From CAMPKL01 sp963805925 (GTDB lineage Bacteria > Acidobacteriota > Terriglobia > Bryobacterales > UBA6623): a stretch of DNA of 64,000 nt. A program made the position numbers and the translations under genes. The DNA lies in contig CAWDWB010000003.1 in assembly GCA_963805925.1 (NCBI GenBank), positions 744,001 through 808,000 on the forward strand, written 5' to 3'. Position 1 is the stretch's first letter, and each line of letters starts with the position of its first letter. The notes beneath the pieces are model-generated. The model did no database searches. It was given only the letters and a program-made list of their open reading frames with translations, and was not told the DNA's origin. Of the stretch, positions 8,996 through 17,490 are shown piece by piece.

Positions 8996-10471
8996 CTATG
9001 GTTGCGTAGGGGCTGACTCCGACGTCGGCGTTTTCTCTTCCGGCGGCGTAACGGCAAGCAGAAGAACGCGATCGCCGCGTCGGACCTCAAGAACCATTGG
9101 CTGCGGCCGACTCTCGTATCTCTCGAAGGGCCGCCGGTCTCCTGCGCGGAGCGGGCGACCTTGAATGGACGTGATTGAGTCGCCGCGTCTTAGGCCGCCC
9201 AACGCCGCGGGACTGCCGTCCAGCACCCCCAAGACGTTCCAACCTTCAAGCGCTGTTCCCTGGTTCGCTGCAATCGGCTCCCACTCCGCGACCAACCCTA
9301 AACGGGCAAAGGCCGCCATGGATTCTGCTTGCGGAAGACAAGTTGTATCCGGCATCTTGGCTTTCCCCCGTAACTTTCTATCGCCGCGCTGAAGCATGTA
9401 GCTGACGTCGACGCCAGGTTCCTGTTCCTGATAAAACTGTCGAAACTCCTTGGCCGGCCCTACGGGCTTTCCTGCCCACTCAAGAAGGATGTCGCCAGGG
9501 TCAATTGCCGGATTGGCGACCAACCCATCCCACACCCGTTCGACCACTAGGCCTTGCTCCACGTGAAGGACTTCACGCACATCGTTGCGGATATCCGTGA
9601 CTTCGAAGGGTTGGCACAGCGTGCGGTCCCGCATGCGCTGGATGGCTCCTTGGATAGCTTCCGTAGAAAAGACACGGACCGCAGGCCCAGACCCAATGGC
9701 GACCGCCAGCAGAGCACCGTCGAGATCAACTACGGCAGAGGCGCCGCGGTTTTCCGGCAAAGGTATGGATACGTCAACGGAATAGGACTGGGTTGAAGCA
9801 TCCAGGAGCGGGCGCGATACGGCTACGCCCGGCGTGAGGCGCAACTCACCGTCGGGGCTCAAGCTCACTGCCGCCACATACGAGCCGGATTCAACATTCA
9901 GCGGGTCGGCTCGTTCGAAAGGGCTTGCTCCGTTGGTGCTGGGAATCTCAAATATCGCCAGGCCCATTTTCTGGTCGATGCCAAGCAGACGTTCGTGCTC
10001 CGGCTCCGGCCCTTCGCTGGCGCCGGTAGGCGGAATTGCCTCCGCGGCGGAGACTGGGGCGGAGTCGGCAGGGTCCGACGACTTATCTAAAGCCAGGCGC
10101 AGATGCTCGAGCATCTGCATGGCTAGCGCGTCTTCCGCTGCGGCCACAGAACTCACGGCGACGCCCGGAGCCACGACGATCGCGGAGGTTTTATCCTGCC
10201 CGGTGAGCAGCAGCGAACCGCGACTCTCTTGGGCCACTTGCAGCCAATAGTCGGAAAAGTAGTTGAGCGGCGTCTTGCCGAGCGTGGGCCGAGTGGCAGG
10301 AAGACTCAGCGGTTCCTTTCGTGCCGGCGGTTGGGATGTCTCCGGCGGCGGTTGATACAGGGCTCCTTGCAGCAGTACCCCTGCCACAGCCAGCAATGCC
10401 AGCGTGGGGAACAGCAAGTTGCGCGTGTGCAGTTGCCGGATCAGAGGGAGTTGCAGGAAAGCTTTCAGCAC
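8996..10471 (-). CDS. HtrA-like PDZ protein with a degenerate, catalytically dead protease domain
   Basis: A 491-residue protein with a GTG start and an N-terminal membrane anchor (LLFPTLALLAVAGVLLQGAL). A Pro/Arg-rich linker leads to a trypsin-like fold whose catalytic sites are all changed. The usual NAHVV strand reads VSSVAAA, DLAVL reads GLAIFEI, and GNSGGPLVD reads NRGASAVVD. Two PDZ domains follow, around residues 310-370 (GLVVERVWDGLVANPAIDPG) and 400-480 (GWNVLGVLDGSPAALGGLRRGD). It probably acts as a periplasmic scaffold or peptide sensor rather than a protease. Confidence 0.7.
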   Translation of the reverse strand: MLKAFLQLPLIRQLHTRNLLFPTLALLAVAGVLLQGALYQPPPETSQPPARKEPLSLPATRPTLGKTPLNYFSDYWLQVAQESRGSLLLTGQDKTSAIVVAPGVAVSSVAAAEDALAMQMLEHLRLALDKSSDPADSAPVSAAEAIPPTGASEGPEPEHERLLGIDQKMGLAIFEIPSTNGASPFERADPLNVESGSYVAAVSLSPDGELRLTPGVAVSRPLLDASTQSYSVDVSIPLPENRGASAVVDLDGALLAVAIGSGPAVRVFSTEAIQGAIQRMRDRTLCQPFEVTDIRNDVREVLHVEQGLVVERVWDGLVANPAIDPGDILLEWAGKPVGPAKEFRQFYQEQEPGVDVSYMLQRGDRKLRGKAKMPDTTCLPQAESMAAFARLGLVAEWEPIAANQGTALEGWNVLGVLDGSPAALGGLRRGDSITSIQGRPLRAGDRRPFERYESRPQPMVLEVRRGDRVLLLAVTPPEEKTPTSESAPTQP

Positions 10472-10884
10472 CGCGACCTCAACAGGGAGCCGAACCCTAG
10501 GATAGCGTGTGAAATCTCAAGCCGCCGGTCCCAACAACGTTGCTATTCGGAAAACTGCGGTTAATGCGTTGCTCTAGCGCTCCAGGACGGTCGATCCTCA
10601 TTGCTTGGGGTCCCTCAACGAACGCCGAGCCCCGCAACTCGCCGCGCAATCCCGCTCGCAAACCGCAACCACGCCGATCAAGCCCCTAGCGTCCTACTAC
10701 GCTTGGAAGAAACGCTATCCGAATATCCGTAACGGTCCAGTCCCACGGCCGAACCTGCCGGAAAAAGCGGCGATACCAGGGAAAACTACCAGGACGAATC
10801 TCCAAACTTAGCGGGTACTCTGCAGTCAGGCCAGGAGGAATACGTCTCATCGCTGGGCGCCGAGGGGCGACGGATTTTCGCGTT
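10472..10884. other. 413-bp intergenic region, no gene seen
   Basis: Separates the leftward HtrA-like/ClC pair from the rightward SpoIIAA-like/H+-ATPase operon, so promoters for both directions should lie here. The open frames inside (for example 10605-10811) show no family resemblance and no good ribosome binding site. I see no convincing -35/-10 pair or terminator. Confidence 0.5.
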
Positions 10885-11250
10885 ATGCCTATAACACTCG
10901 AAGAAGAAAAAGGCGGCAAGCTGCTCGCTGTTCACGTCAGCGGGAAGTTGCTGAAGTCAGACTACGATCGCTTCGTGCCGGAGTTCGAACGGCTGGTTAA
11001 ACGCCACGGGAAGTTGCGCATATTGTTCGACATGAGCAGCTTCCATGGCTGGGAAGCGGCGGCTCTTTGGGAGGACATCAAGTTCGACCTGCACCATTTC
11101 GCGGATATAGAGCGCATCGCGATGATCGGCGAAAAGAAGTGGCAGCAGGGCATGGCGACGTTTTGCAAGCCGTTCACCAAGGCGAAGATTCAATACTTCG
11201 ATCACGCCGACGACGCCGAGGCTCGAAAGTGGCTGGGAGAACCGTCATGA
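10885..11250 (+). CDS. SpoIIAA-like (STAS-type) protein
   Basis: A 121-residue soluble protein. The pattern LAVHVSGKLLKSDYDRFVPE, then LRILFDMSSFHGWE and IERIAMIGEKKWQQGM fits the SpoIIAA-like family (PF11964), whose members adopt a STAS/CRAL-TRIO-like fold and often sit beside stress or transport genes. It is the first gene of a three-gene operon. Its TGA overlaps the ATG of the 47-residue gene (ATGA), and the H+-ATPase follows. A role in controlling or anchoring the pump is inferred from this context only. Confidence 0.85.
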   Translation: MPITLEEEKGGKLLAVHVSGKLLKSDYDRFVPEFERLVKRHGKLRILFDMSSFHGWEAAALWEDIKFDLHHFADIERIAMIGEKKWQQGMATFCKPFTKAKIQYFDHADDAEARKWLGEPS

Positions 11251-11390
11251 AGCATATGCCCGAACCCCAACCTTGGATACGCATCCATCATGATTGGCGT
11301 TTCTGGGCCGGCTTTGTGTTGATGTGCGCCGCCATCACCGCCTACATCATGGCCCACAACCCGGCCTTTATACCTCTGCTTCGGCCTTAG
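11247..11390 (+). CDS. 47-residue single-pass membrane peptide
   Basis: Starts at the ATG overlapping the previous stop (ATGA at 11247-11250). It has a polar head (MKHMPEPQPWIRIHHDW) followed by one membrane helix (FWAGFVLMCAAITAYIMAH) and a short tail. Length and position, between a SpoIIAA-like gene and a P-type ATPase with only 26 bp to the latter, suggest a small pump subunit or regulator, comparable in size to single-helix ATPase regulators. No known family recognised. Confidence 0.7.
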   Translation: MKHMPEPQPWIRIHHDWRFWAGFVLMCAAITAYIMAHNPAFIPLLRP

Positions 11391-11416
11391 CCCGTTCAAC
11401 ACGGAGGACCTGCACT

Positions 11417-13888
11417 ATGAAACAGGACTACGCTGTCGAGGCTCCCGAATCGCAACCCGCGGCGAATAGCGCGGCGGACGACTTGAAATCGCTGCCTCTA
11501 GAAGAACTAGAGGCCAGACTGGGGTCATCGGCGGACGGTCTTAGCGCAGCCGAGGCGCAACGCCGGCTGGCCCAATACGGCTACAACGAGATTTCCGAGA
11601 AGAAAGCTAATCCGTTTCTCAAGTTCCTTAGCTATTTCTGGGGCCCAATCCCGTGGATGATTGAAGCTGCGGTGATCCTATCCGCTCTAGTCCGCCACTG
11701 GCCGGACTTTTTCATCATCCTGGTTTTATTGTTCGCCAATGCCGTTGTCGGGTTTTGGGAGGAGTACCAAGCAGGCAATGCCATTGCCGCGCTCAAGGCC
11801 AAGCTGGCGATCCACGCACGGGTCAAGCGCGGCGGCGCTTGGAGTTCGATCACGTCCAGGGAGTTGACACCCGGCGACATCATCCGCTTGCGTCTGGGCG
11901 ACATCGTTCCGGCGGACGCGCGCCTGCTGTCGGGCGACCCGCTGGAGGTGGATCAATCGGCGTTAACCGGCGAGTCGCTGCCCGTTGAGTGTAAGGCAGG
12001 CGATGCAGTCTACTCCGGCTCGATCATTCGCCAGGGCTCGACGGATGCGCTGGTTTACGCCACTGGCGCCAACACGTACTTCGGCAAGACGGCCCAACTG
12101 GTGCAACAGGCAAGTACGGTCAGCCACTTCCAACGTGCCGTTTTGAAGATCGGCAATTACTTGATCGCACTAGCCGTCGTGCTGGTCGTCTTGATCCTCG
12201 TTGTGGCGTATTTCCGCGGCGACGAGATGACCACCACGCTGCAGTTCGCGCTGGTGCTCACCGTGGCGGCAATCCCCGTGGCGATGCCGACCGTGCTGTC
12301 CGTGACGATGGCCGTCGGAGCAAGAATCCTCGCCGGACGGCAGGCGATCGTCAGCCGCTTGGAATCGATCGAGGAGCTGGCGGGAATGGACGTATTGTGC
12401 TCGGACAAGACCGGCACGCTGACTCAAAATAAGTTGACTCTAGGCGAGCCGTTCTGCGTTGACGGAGTTACGGCGGCTCAAGTAATCTTAAACGCCTCTT
12501 TGGCATCGAGAGCCGAAGACCAGGACACAATCGACCTCGCGGTTATCGGCGGCTTGAAGAGTGATCAGTCCTTGGCCGCCTATCAGGTGACCCATTACGT
12601 GCCGTTCGACCCGGTCCACAAGCGGACCGAGGCGGAGGTCAAGGGTCCCGACGGCCATACCTTCAGCACCTCGAAGGGTGCACCGCAGGTGATTCTGCAA
12701 CTCGCGTCCGATTCAGCGCAGATCAAATCAGCAGCCGAGAGGGCGGTAAACGATTTTGCGGCGCGTGGTTTCCGTTCCTTGGGCGTCGCACGTGCAGACG
12801 AACAGGGCCAGTGGAAATTCTTGGGCGTGTTGCCGCTTTTCGATCCTCCTCGTGAGGATTCCAAATCAACCATCGCGACGGCGGAGCAAATGGGAGTAAG
12901 CGTCAAGATGGTCACCGGCGACCAATTGGCGATCGCCCGGGAAATGGCGCAACAGCTCGGTTTGGGCCAGAACCTGCTCGATGCCGCCGGCTTTGGCGAT
13001 GCACCCCATACCGAGTCTGTGCAGTTGAGCGAGTCCATCGAGAAGGCGGACGGCTTCGCGCAGGTTTTTCCCGAGCACAAGTTCCAGATCGTGGCCGCTT
13101 TGCAAGCGCGCAACCACTTTGTCGGCATGACCGGCGACGGAGTGAACGACGCTCCGGCCTTGAAAAAAGCCAACGCGGGCATCGCCGTTTCCGGCGCCAC
13201 CGACGCAGCCCGCGCGGCCGCCGACATCGTCTTGATGACGCCGGGCCTGTCGGTGATCATCGATGCAATTAAGGAGAGCCGCAAGATTTTCCAACGGATG
13301 AACAGCTATGCGACCTACCGCATCGCGGAGACGATTCGCGTTCTGCTGTTCATGACTTTGTCGATTCTCGTATTCAATTTCTACCCTGTCACGGCAGTCA
13401 TGATCGTGCTGCTGGCGCTGCTCAACGATGGAGCGATTCTGTCAATCGCCTATGACCGCGTCAAGTACTCCAATCTGCCGGAGTCTTGGAACATGCGCTC
13501 CGTCCTTGGAGTCGCCACCGCTCTGGGCGTCGCCGGCGTTCTTGCTTCGTTTGGATTGTTTTATGCCGGCGAGCGCGTATTTCATCTCGACCGGGCCGTC
13601 ATTCAGTCGCTGATGTACTTGAAGCTGTCCGTCGCGGGACATCTGACGATCTTCGTGACTCGCACCCGCGGCCCATTCTGGTCGATACGTCCGGCGCCGA
13701 TCCTTTTGATTGCGGTCGGATTCACGCAAGCGGTGGCCACGCTGATCGCCGTCTACGGAGTCTTCATGCCTCCGATCGGTTGGAGTTGGGCCTTAGCGGT
13801 CTGGGGTTATGCCCTGGCCTGGTTCCTGGTCAACGACGGCGTCAAGCTCGTCGCCTATCGTGTCCTGGACGCTCGTCAAACCCACTGA
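11417..13888 (+). CDS. plasma-membrane proton-efflux P-type ATPase (P3A)
   Basis: An 823-residue protein. The ATG at 11417 has GGAGG ten bases upstream. Domain order is a cation ATPase N-terminal domain (LEELEARLGSSADGLSAAEA), M1-M2, an actuator domain with LTGESLPVE, M3-M4, a phosphorylation site CSDKTGTLTQ (Asp330), a short nucleotide domain with TSKGAPQ, the hinge MTGDGVNDAPALKKA, and six C-terminal helices. The compact nucleotide domain and overall length match the H+-pumping P3A group, as in archaeal and plant-type H+-ATPases. It exports protons using ATP. The two small genes upstream are probably cotranscribed. Confidence 0.93.
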   Translation: MKQDYAVEAPESQPAANSAADDLKSLPLEELEARLGSSADGLSAAEAQRRLAQYGYNEISEKKANPFLKFLSYFWGPIPWMIEAAVILSALVRHWPDFFIILVLLFANAVVGFWEEYQAGNAIAALKAKLAIHARVKRGGAWSSITSRELTPGDIIRLRLGDIVPADARLLSGDPLEVDQSALTGESLPVECKAGDAVYSGSIIRQGSTDALVYATGANTYFGKTAQLVQQASTVSHFQRAVLKIGNYLIALAVVLVVLILVVAYFRGDEMTTTLQFALVLTVAAIPVAMPTVLSVTMAVGARILAGRQAIVSRLESIEELAGMDVLCSDKTGTLTQNKLTLGEPFCVDGVTAAQVILNASLASRAEDQDTIDLAVIGGLKSDQSLAAYQVTHYVPFDPVHKRTEAEVKGPDGHTFSTSKGAPQVILQLASDSAQIKSAAERAVNDFAARGFRSLGVARADEQGQWKFLGVLPLFDPPREDSKSTIATAEQMGVSVKMVTGDQLAIAREMAQQLGLGQNLLDAAGFGDAPHTESVQLSESIEKADGFAQVFPEHKFQIVAALQARNHFVGMTGDGVNDAPALKKANAGIAVSGATDAARAAADIVLMTPGLSVIIDAIKESRKIFQRMNSYATYRIAETIRVLLFMTLSILVFNFYPVTAVMIVLLALLNDGAILSIAYDRVKYSNLPESWNMRSVLGVATALGVAGVLASFGLFYAGERVFHLDRAVIQSLMYLKLSVAGHLTIFVTRTRGPFWSIRPAPILLIAVGFTQAVATLIAVYGVFMPPIGWSWALAVWGYALAWFLVNDGVKLVAYRVLDARQTH

Positions 13889-14081
13889 GGGTCTGGGCGG
13901 TGAGCGTAATACTGCCTCACGCCCTTCGAACATTCGCTCCGGGTCTGCTTTGTACCGCAGCCTATAAAGGCTTCTAAATTCTCCAGCGCATGGTTGCCGA
14001 CGCCCGCGTGGAACGCCGATACTGAGTCAGCTCTGCGTCCAGGAGGATTGCCTGGAGGCACGCTCAGCGAGGAGATTATTG

Positions 14082-15008
14082 ATGCGAATTCCCACTAGCG
14101 GCTGGTTGATCAGAACGTCTCTGGCCCTGGCCATCGGCTCAGCGCCCTTATTTGCGCAGCTTACCGGCTTCTCCAAAGAAGACCTCATCAAGTACACGCC
14201 TGACACGCCATTCGAGCGCTTCGAAGACGGTCGGCCGAAGGTTCCCGACAATTACATTGAGGCCCTCAGGAACTCGTCCTCCGAGATGGTTTGGGGACCG
14301 CTGCGTCAAGCCGGCTTCGCCAACCAGTGGTCGGGCGATTGGCAACTGATCCACCCGGAGATGAAGCTGGTCGGCCGCGTTTTTACCGCGCAGTACATGC
14401 CGATTCGTCCTGACGTCGACGACGTGATCGAGGCTGACGCCAAAGCCAAGGGGCTCGCCAGCCGCAACCAGCGCGTGATTGACATGCTGCAGCCGGGCGA
14501 TGTGCTCGTCGTCGATATGTTCGGCAAGATCGAACAGGGCACATTCGTCGGTGACAACCTGGCCGCCGCCGTCCATGCGGCTACCGGCAACGGCTTTGTG
14601 ATCAACGGCTCGGTCCGCGACCTCGACGGCATCTACCCACAGGGCTTTCCGGCTTATGTGAAGGGTTTTCACGTCAGCGCGATCGGCGACGTGATGCTGA
14701 CGGGCATCAATGTGCCGATTCGTATCGGCGATACGACGGTCATGCCCGGCGACATCGTCTTAGGCGATCGCGAGGGACTCACCTTCATCCCCGCCAAAGT
14801 GGCTGCTGACGTGGCCAAGGCGTCGAAGTTGCTCGAACTGCACGACATTTGGACCAAGGAAAAGTTCGCTACCGGCAAGTACAAGTCGAGCGACCTCTAT
14901 CCGCGTCCCAGCGACCCGGCACTCATCAAAGAGTTCGAGACCTGGCGCGATGCCGAGTTGAAAAACATCGGTATGGAGCCGCCCGCCCCGCGTCAGCCGC
15001 GCCGCTAA
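14082..15008 (+). CDS. exported RraA-like protein, paralogue of 1602..2558
   Basis: A 308-residue protein from the ATG at 14082, preceded by GAGGAGA. It has a Sec signal (SLALAIGSAPLFAQ). It shares with the paralogue the opening pattern FSKEDLIKYTPDTPFERFEDGRPKVPD, and the core GDNLAAAVHAATGNG followed by INGSVRDLDGIYP, the RraA G-x-x-R-D signature. It stands alone here, without an enolase neighbour, and ends in a terminator. A pyruvate-type lyase acting outside the cytoplasm is the best inference. Confidence 0.85.
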   Translation: MRIPTSGWLIRTSLALAIGSAPLFAQLTGFSKEDLIKYTPDTPFERFEDGRPKVPDNYIEALRNSSSEMVWGPLRQAGFANQWSGDWQLIHPEMKLVGRVFTAQYMPIRPDVDDVIEADAKAKGLASRNQRVIDMLQPGDVLVVDMFGKIEQGTFVGDNLAAAVHAATGNGFVINGSVRDLDGIYPQGFPAYVKGFHVSAIGDVMLTGINVPIRIGDTTVMPGDIVLGDREGLTFIPAKVAADVAKASKLLELHDIWTKEKFATGKYKSSDLYPRPSDPALIKEFETWRDAELKNIGMEPPAPRQPRR

Positions 15009-15020
15009 CCCTCTGTGAGA

Positions 15021-15052
15021 GGCCGGGAGACTAGCGTTCCCGGCCTTTCTCT
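15021..15052 (+). terminator. Rho-independent terminator after RraA-like gene
   Basis: A perfect 8-bp stem GGCCGGGA (15021-15028) / TCCCGGCC (15038-15045) with a 9-nt loop, followed by TTTCTCTT. It lies 12 bp after the stop codon at 15008. Confidence 0.85.
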
Positions 15053-15170
15053 TGCGCGGCGCGTTGTTTCCCGCACACTCGCTTAATCCTTTGGAGTCGT
15101 TGAACTTGCGCGGCGCCGCCAGGCTCGATAAAGTCTATTCGGCAGGCAGCTTTCGCCCCTGCCCAACTTT

Positions 15171-16319
15171 ATGCGCACCTCCCTGCTGATCACTTCCGCC
15201 GGCATCCTTGTCCTGGCCCAGGCAGCCTTTTCCGGCGACCTCAAATTCCGCAAAGTCACCATCAACGCCGATTCGCTCTTCTCGTCGACCGCTGCGTACG
15301 ACGTGGACCACGACGGCGACATCGATATCGTCGGCGGCGGCTTCTGGTATGAAGCGCCTAACTGGACCAAGCACAAGATCCGCGACGTGGAGCACTTTGA
15401 GAGCGACGGCAATCCGGACGGCTACGCCGCGCAGCCCTATGACGTCAACCAGGACGGCTGGATGGACTTCTTCGAGGTCAACTACCGCACGCGCAGCTTC
15501 AAGTGGATCGAGCATCCAGGGCCTTCCCTGGGCGAGTGGACAGCGCACACTATTGCAGAGCCTGGCCCTATGGAGTCCGGACGCCTCTACGACATCGACG
15601 GCGACGGTCAACTCGACATGCTCGTCAACAACGTCCGGACGCCCCAGTGGTGGCAGTTCGTTCCGAAGACTCTCCCCGATGGATCCAAGACGACCGAGTT
15701 CATCGAGCGACCCCTCCCCGCTGAACTCGCCGGACACGGCATAGCCTTCGGCGATATCAACGGCGACGAACGCGGCGACGTCATCGGCGGCAAAGGCTGG
15801 GCCGAAGCGCCGGTCGACCGCATTAACGGCACGTGGACCTTCCATCCGGACTTTGAGCTTGGCGGGCTGAGCGTTCCCTTCTTGGTTCGCGACGTGGACG
15901 AAGACGGCGACGCCGACCTGGTCTACAGCATCGGCCACGGCTATGGAGTTTTTTGGCTGGAACAGAGCGTTTCGAACGGCGAGCGCACCTGGACCAAACA
16001 CGATATCGACACGACCTGGTCGGTCGCTCACTACTTGCTGTGGGAAGACCTGGATCAGAACGGTCAGCCCGACCTGATTGCCGGCAAACGATTCCGGGCG
16101 CATGGCGATCGCGATCCGGGCGCCGACGATCCGCAAGGCATTTACCGCTACGAATTCGACAAGAAGACGAAGACGTGGACGAAGTACGTCATTTCGAGCG
16201 ATCCGCAGGTCGGCTTCGGACTCGACGGCAAGACGGTCGACATCGACGGCGACGGCGATCTCGACCTGGTCGTCCCCGGCCGCAGCGGGCTTTACCTGCT
16301 CGTGAACACTCTCCACTAG
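15171..16319 (+). CDS. secreted FG-GAP/VCBS repeat protein
   Basis: A 382-residue protein with signal MRTSLLITSAGILVLAQAAFSG. The mature part is a repeated propeller of calcium-loop motifs, for example AYDVDHDGDIDIVGGGFWYE, DVNQDGWMDFFEV, DIDGDGQLDMLV, DINGDERGDVIGG, DVDEDGDADLVYS, DLDQNGQPDLIAG and a final DIDGDGDLDLVVPG. Such FG-GAP/VCBS propellers bind calcium and mediate adhesion or carry enzyme activity. Nothing catalytic is visible. It is 13 bp upstream of the glycosyltransferase. Confidence 0.85.
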   Translation: MRTSLLITSAGILVLAQAAFSGDLKFRKVTINADSLFSSTAAYDVDHDGDIDIVGGGFWYEAPNWTKHKIRDVEHFESDGNPDGYAAQPYDVNQDGWMDFFEVNYRTRSFKWIEHPGPSLGEWTAHTIAEPGPMESGRLYDIDGDGQLDMLVNNVRTPQWWQFVPKTLPDGSKTTEFIERPLPAELAGHGIAFGDINGDERGDVIGGKGWAEAPVDRINGTWTFHPDFELGGLSVPFLVRDVDEDGDADLVYSIGHGYGVFWLEQSVSNGERTWTKHDIDTTWSVAHYLLWEDLDQNGQPDLIAGKRFRAHGDRDPGADDPQGIYRYEFDKKTKTWTKYVISSDPQVGFGLDGKTVDIDGDGDLDLVVPGRSGLYLLVNTLH

Positions 16320-16332
16320 CCTGGACGGAACA

Positions 16333-17451
16333 TTGCGGATTCTGTTTACCAACCAGGCGTTCGATCAGCCTGCCGGAACGGAGTTGTACGTTCGCGATGT
16401 TGCGCTCGAACTCAAGCGGCGAGGGCACCATCCGTTCATTTACAGTCCATATCCGGGCGCCTTGGCCGAGGATCTTCGCGCCCGGCAGGTAGACGTTTAC
16501 GACTCGACGTCTGCCATCGAGCAACCTCCCGACGTCATCCACGGTCACCATCATCTTGAGACTCTGACGGCGCTACTGCACTTTGCCGATACGCCTGCGG
16601 TCGGGTTCTGCCATGGCCTCAAGCCCTGGCAGGAAGCTCCGCTCAAGCATCCGCGCGTTCTGGAGTACGTTGCCGTATCGGAACTGACGGTGGATCGCGT
16701 GCGGCGCGAAACCGGCGTTCCGGCCAACCGCGTGCATCGGATTCCGAACTTCGTTGACGTCCGGCGCTTCCGATCTCGTGCGGCGCTGCCCCAAACGCCG
16801 TCGCGGGCGCTTGTTTTCGACAACTACTTGCACGACGGCAACGGTCTAGGTGCGATCAAGGAGGCTTGCCGGCAAACGGGTTTACGCCTAGACGTCATCG
16901 GCAACAAGAGCGGATCCATGACGCCGACGCCGGAGTCGGTCTTGCCCGAGTACGACATCGTCTTCGCCGCTGGAAGGTCCGCCTTGGAGGCTTTAGCAGT
17001 TGGAACGGCAGTGATCGTTTGCAGCGCTCCTGGGCTAGGCGGCATGGTCAACCGCCAGAATCTTGACGAGTTCCGGAGAAAGAATTTCGGATTGGACCTG
17101 CTGTCTCCTTGCGGCCCAGACGAGATCGTCCGCGAGTTGCGTTGCTACGATCGAGACTCTGCAGCCGCTGTGTCGCAGACCATTCGGGAAACGGCGCGGC
17201 TTGAAGATTCGGTCGATGCGCTTACCGGGGTCTATGAGTCGACAATCGAGCTGGCTTCGCAGAAAGGTGTCCAGCCAGCCGACGAGATTCGCGCCCTGGC
17301 TGAATATTTTCAGGAATGGGCGCCTAAATATCGCGATTGGGAGAACGGCCGGGACGCGGGCGCGGACATTGGCCGTTCCGGCTGGGCTCAGCATCTGACG
17401 AAGCTGCTGCCCAAGAATCCGCCGCTGCGCATCGGCGAGGAAGGCGACTAG
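16333..17451 (+). CDS. GT4-type glycosyltransferase
   Basis: A 372-residue protein with a TTG start at 16333 giving MRILFTNQAFDQPAGTELYV, the usual opening of GT4 glycosyltransferases (GT-B fold). VIHGHHHLETLTALLHF and FCHGLKPW complete the acceptor domain, and VPANRVHRIPNFVD is the hinge. The donor site is in FAAGRSALEALAVGTAVIV, which holds the family's E-x-x-A-x-G pattern. It uses a nucleotide sugar. The acceptor is unknown and may be a surface glycan. Confidence 0.8.
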   Translation: MRILFTNQAFDQPAGTELYVRDVALELKRRGHHPFIYSPYPGALAEDLRARQVDVYDSTSAIEQPPDVIHGHHHLETLTALLHFADTPAVGFCHGLKPWQEAPLKHPRVLEYVAVSELTVDRVRRETGVPANRVHRIPNFVDVRRFRSRAALPQTPSRALVFDNYLHDGNGLGAIKEACRQTGLRLDVIGNKSGSMTPTPESVLPEYDIVFAAGRSALEALAVGTAVIVCSAPGLGGMVNRQNLDEFRRKNFGLDLLSPCGPDEIVRELRCYDRDSAAAVSQTIRETARLEDSVDALTGVYESTIELASQKGVQPADEIRALAEYFQEWAPKYRDWENGRDAGADIGRSGWAQHLTKLLPKNPPLRIGEEGD

Positions 17452-17490
17452 GCGCTAATTTCGAGGCCATTGTCCCTTACAATGGCGCCT

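Noticed and set aside
10605..10811. 68-codon open frame with a transposase-like string (YYAWKKRYP)
   Set aside because: Only this short string looks familiar; no ribosome binding site, no inverted repeats, and the rest matches nothing.
13891..13930. Possible terminator after the H+-ATPase (GGGCGGTGAG ... CTCACGCCC)
   Set aside because: The stem has a bulge and no T-run follows, so it is not convincing.
15135..16352. 405-codon leftward open frame opposite the FG-GAP protein
   Set aside because: Antisense mirror of a repeat protein; Val/Asp-rich pattern is the complement of the calcium loops, with no plausible start signal.
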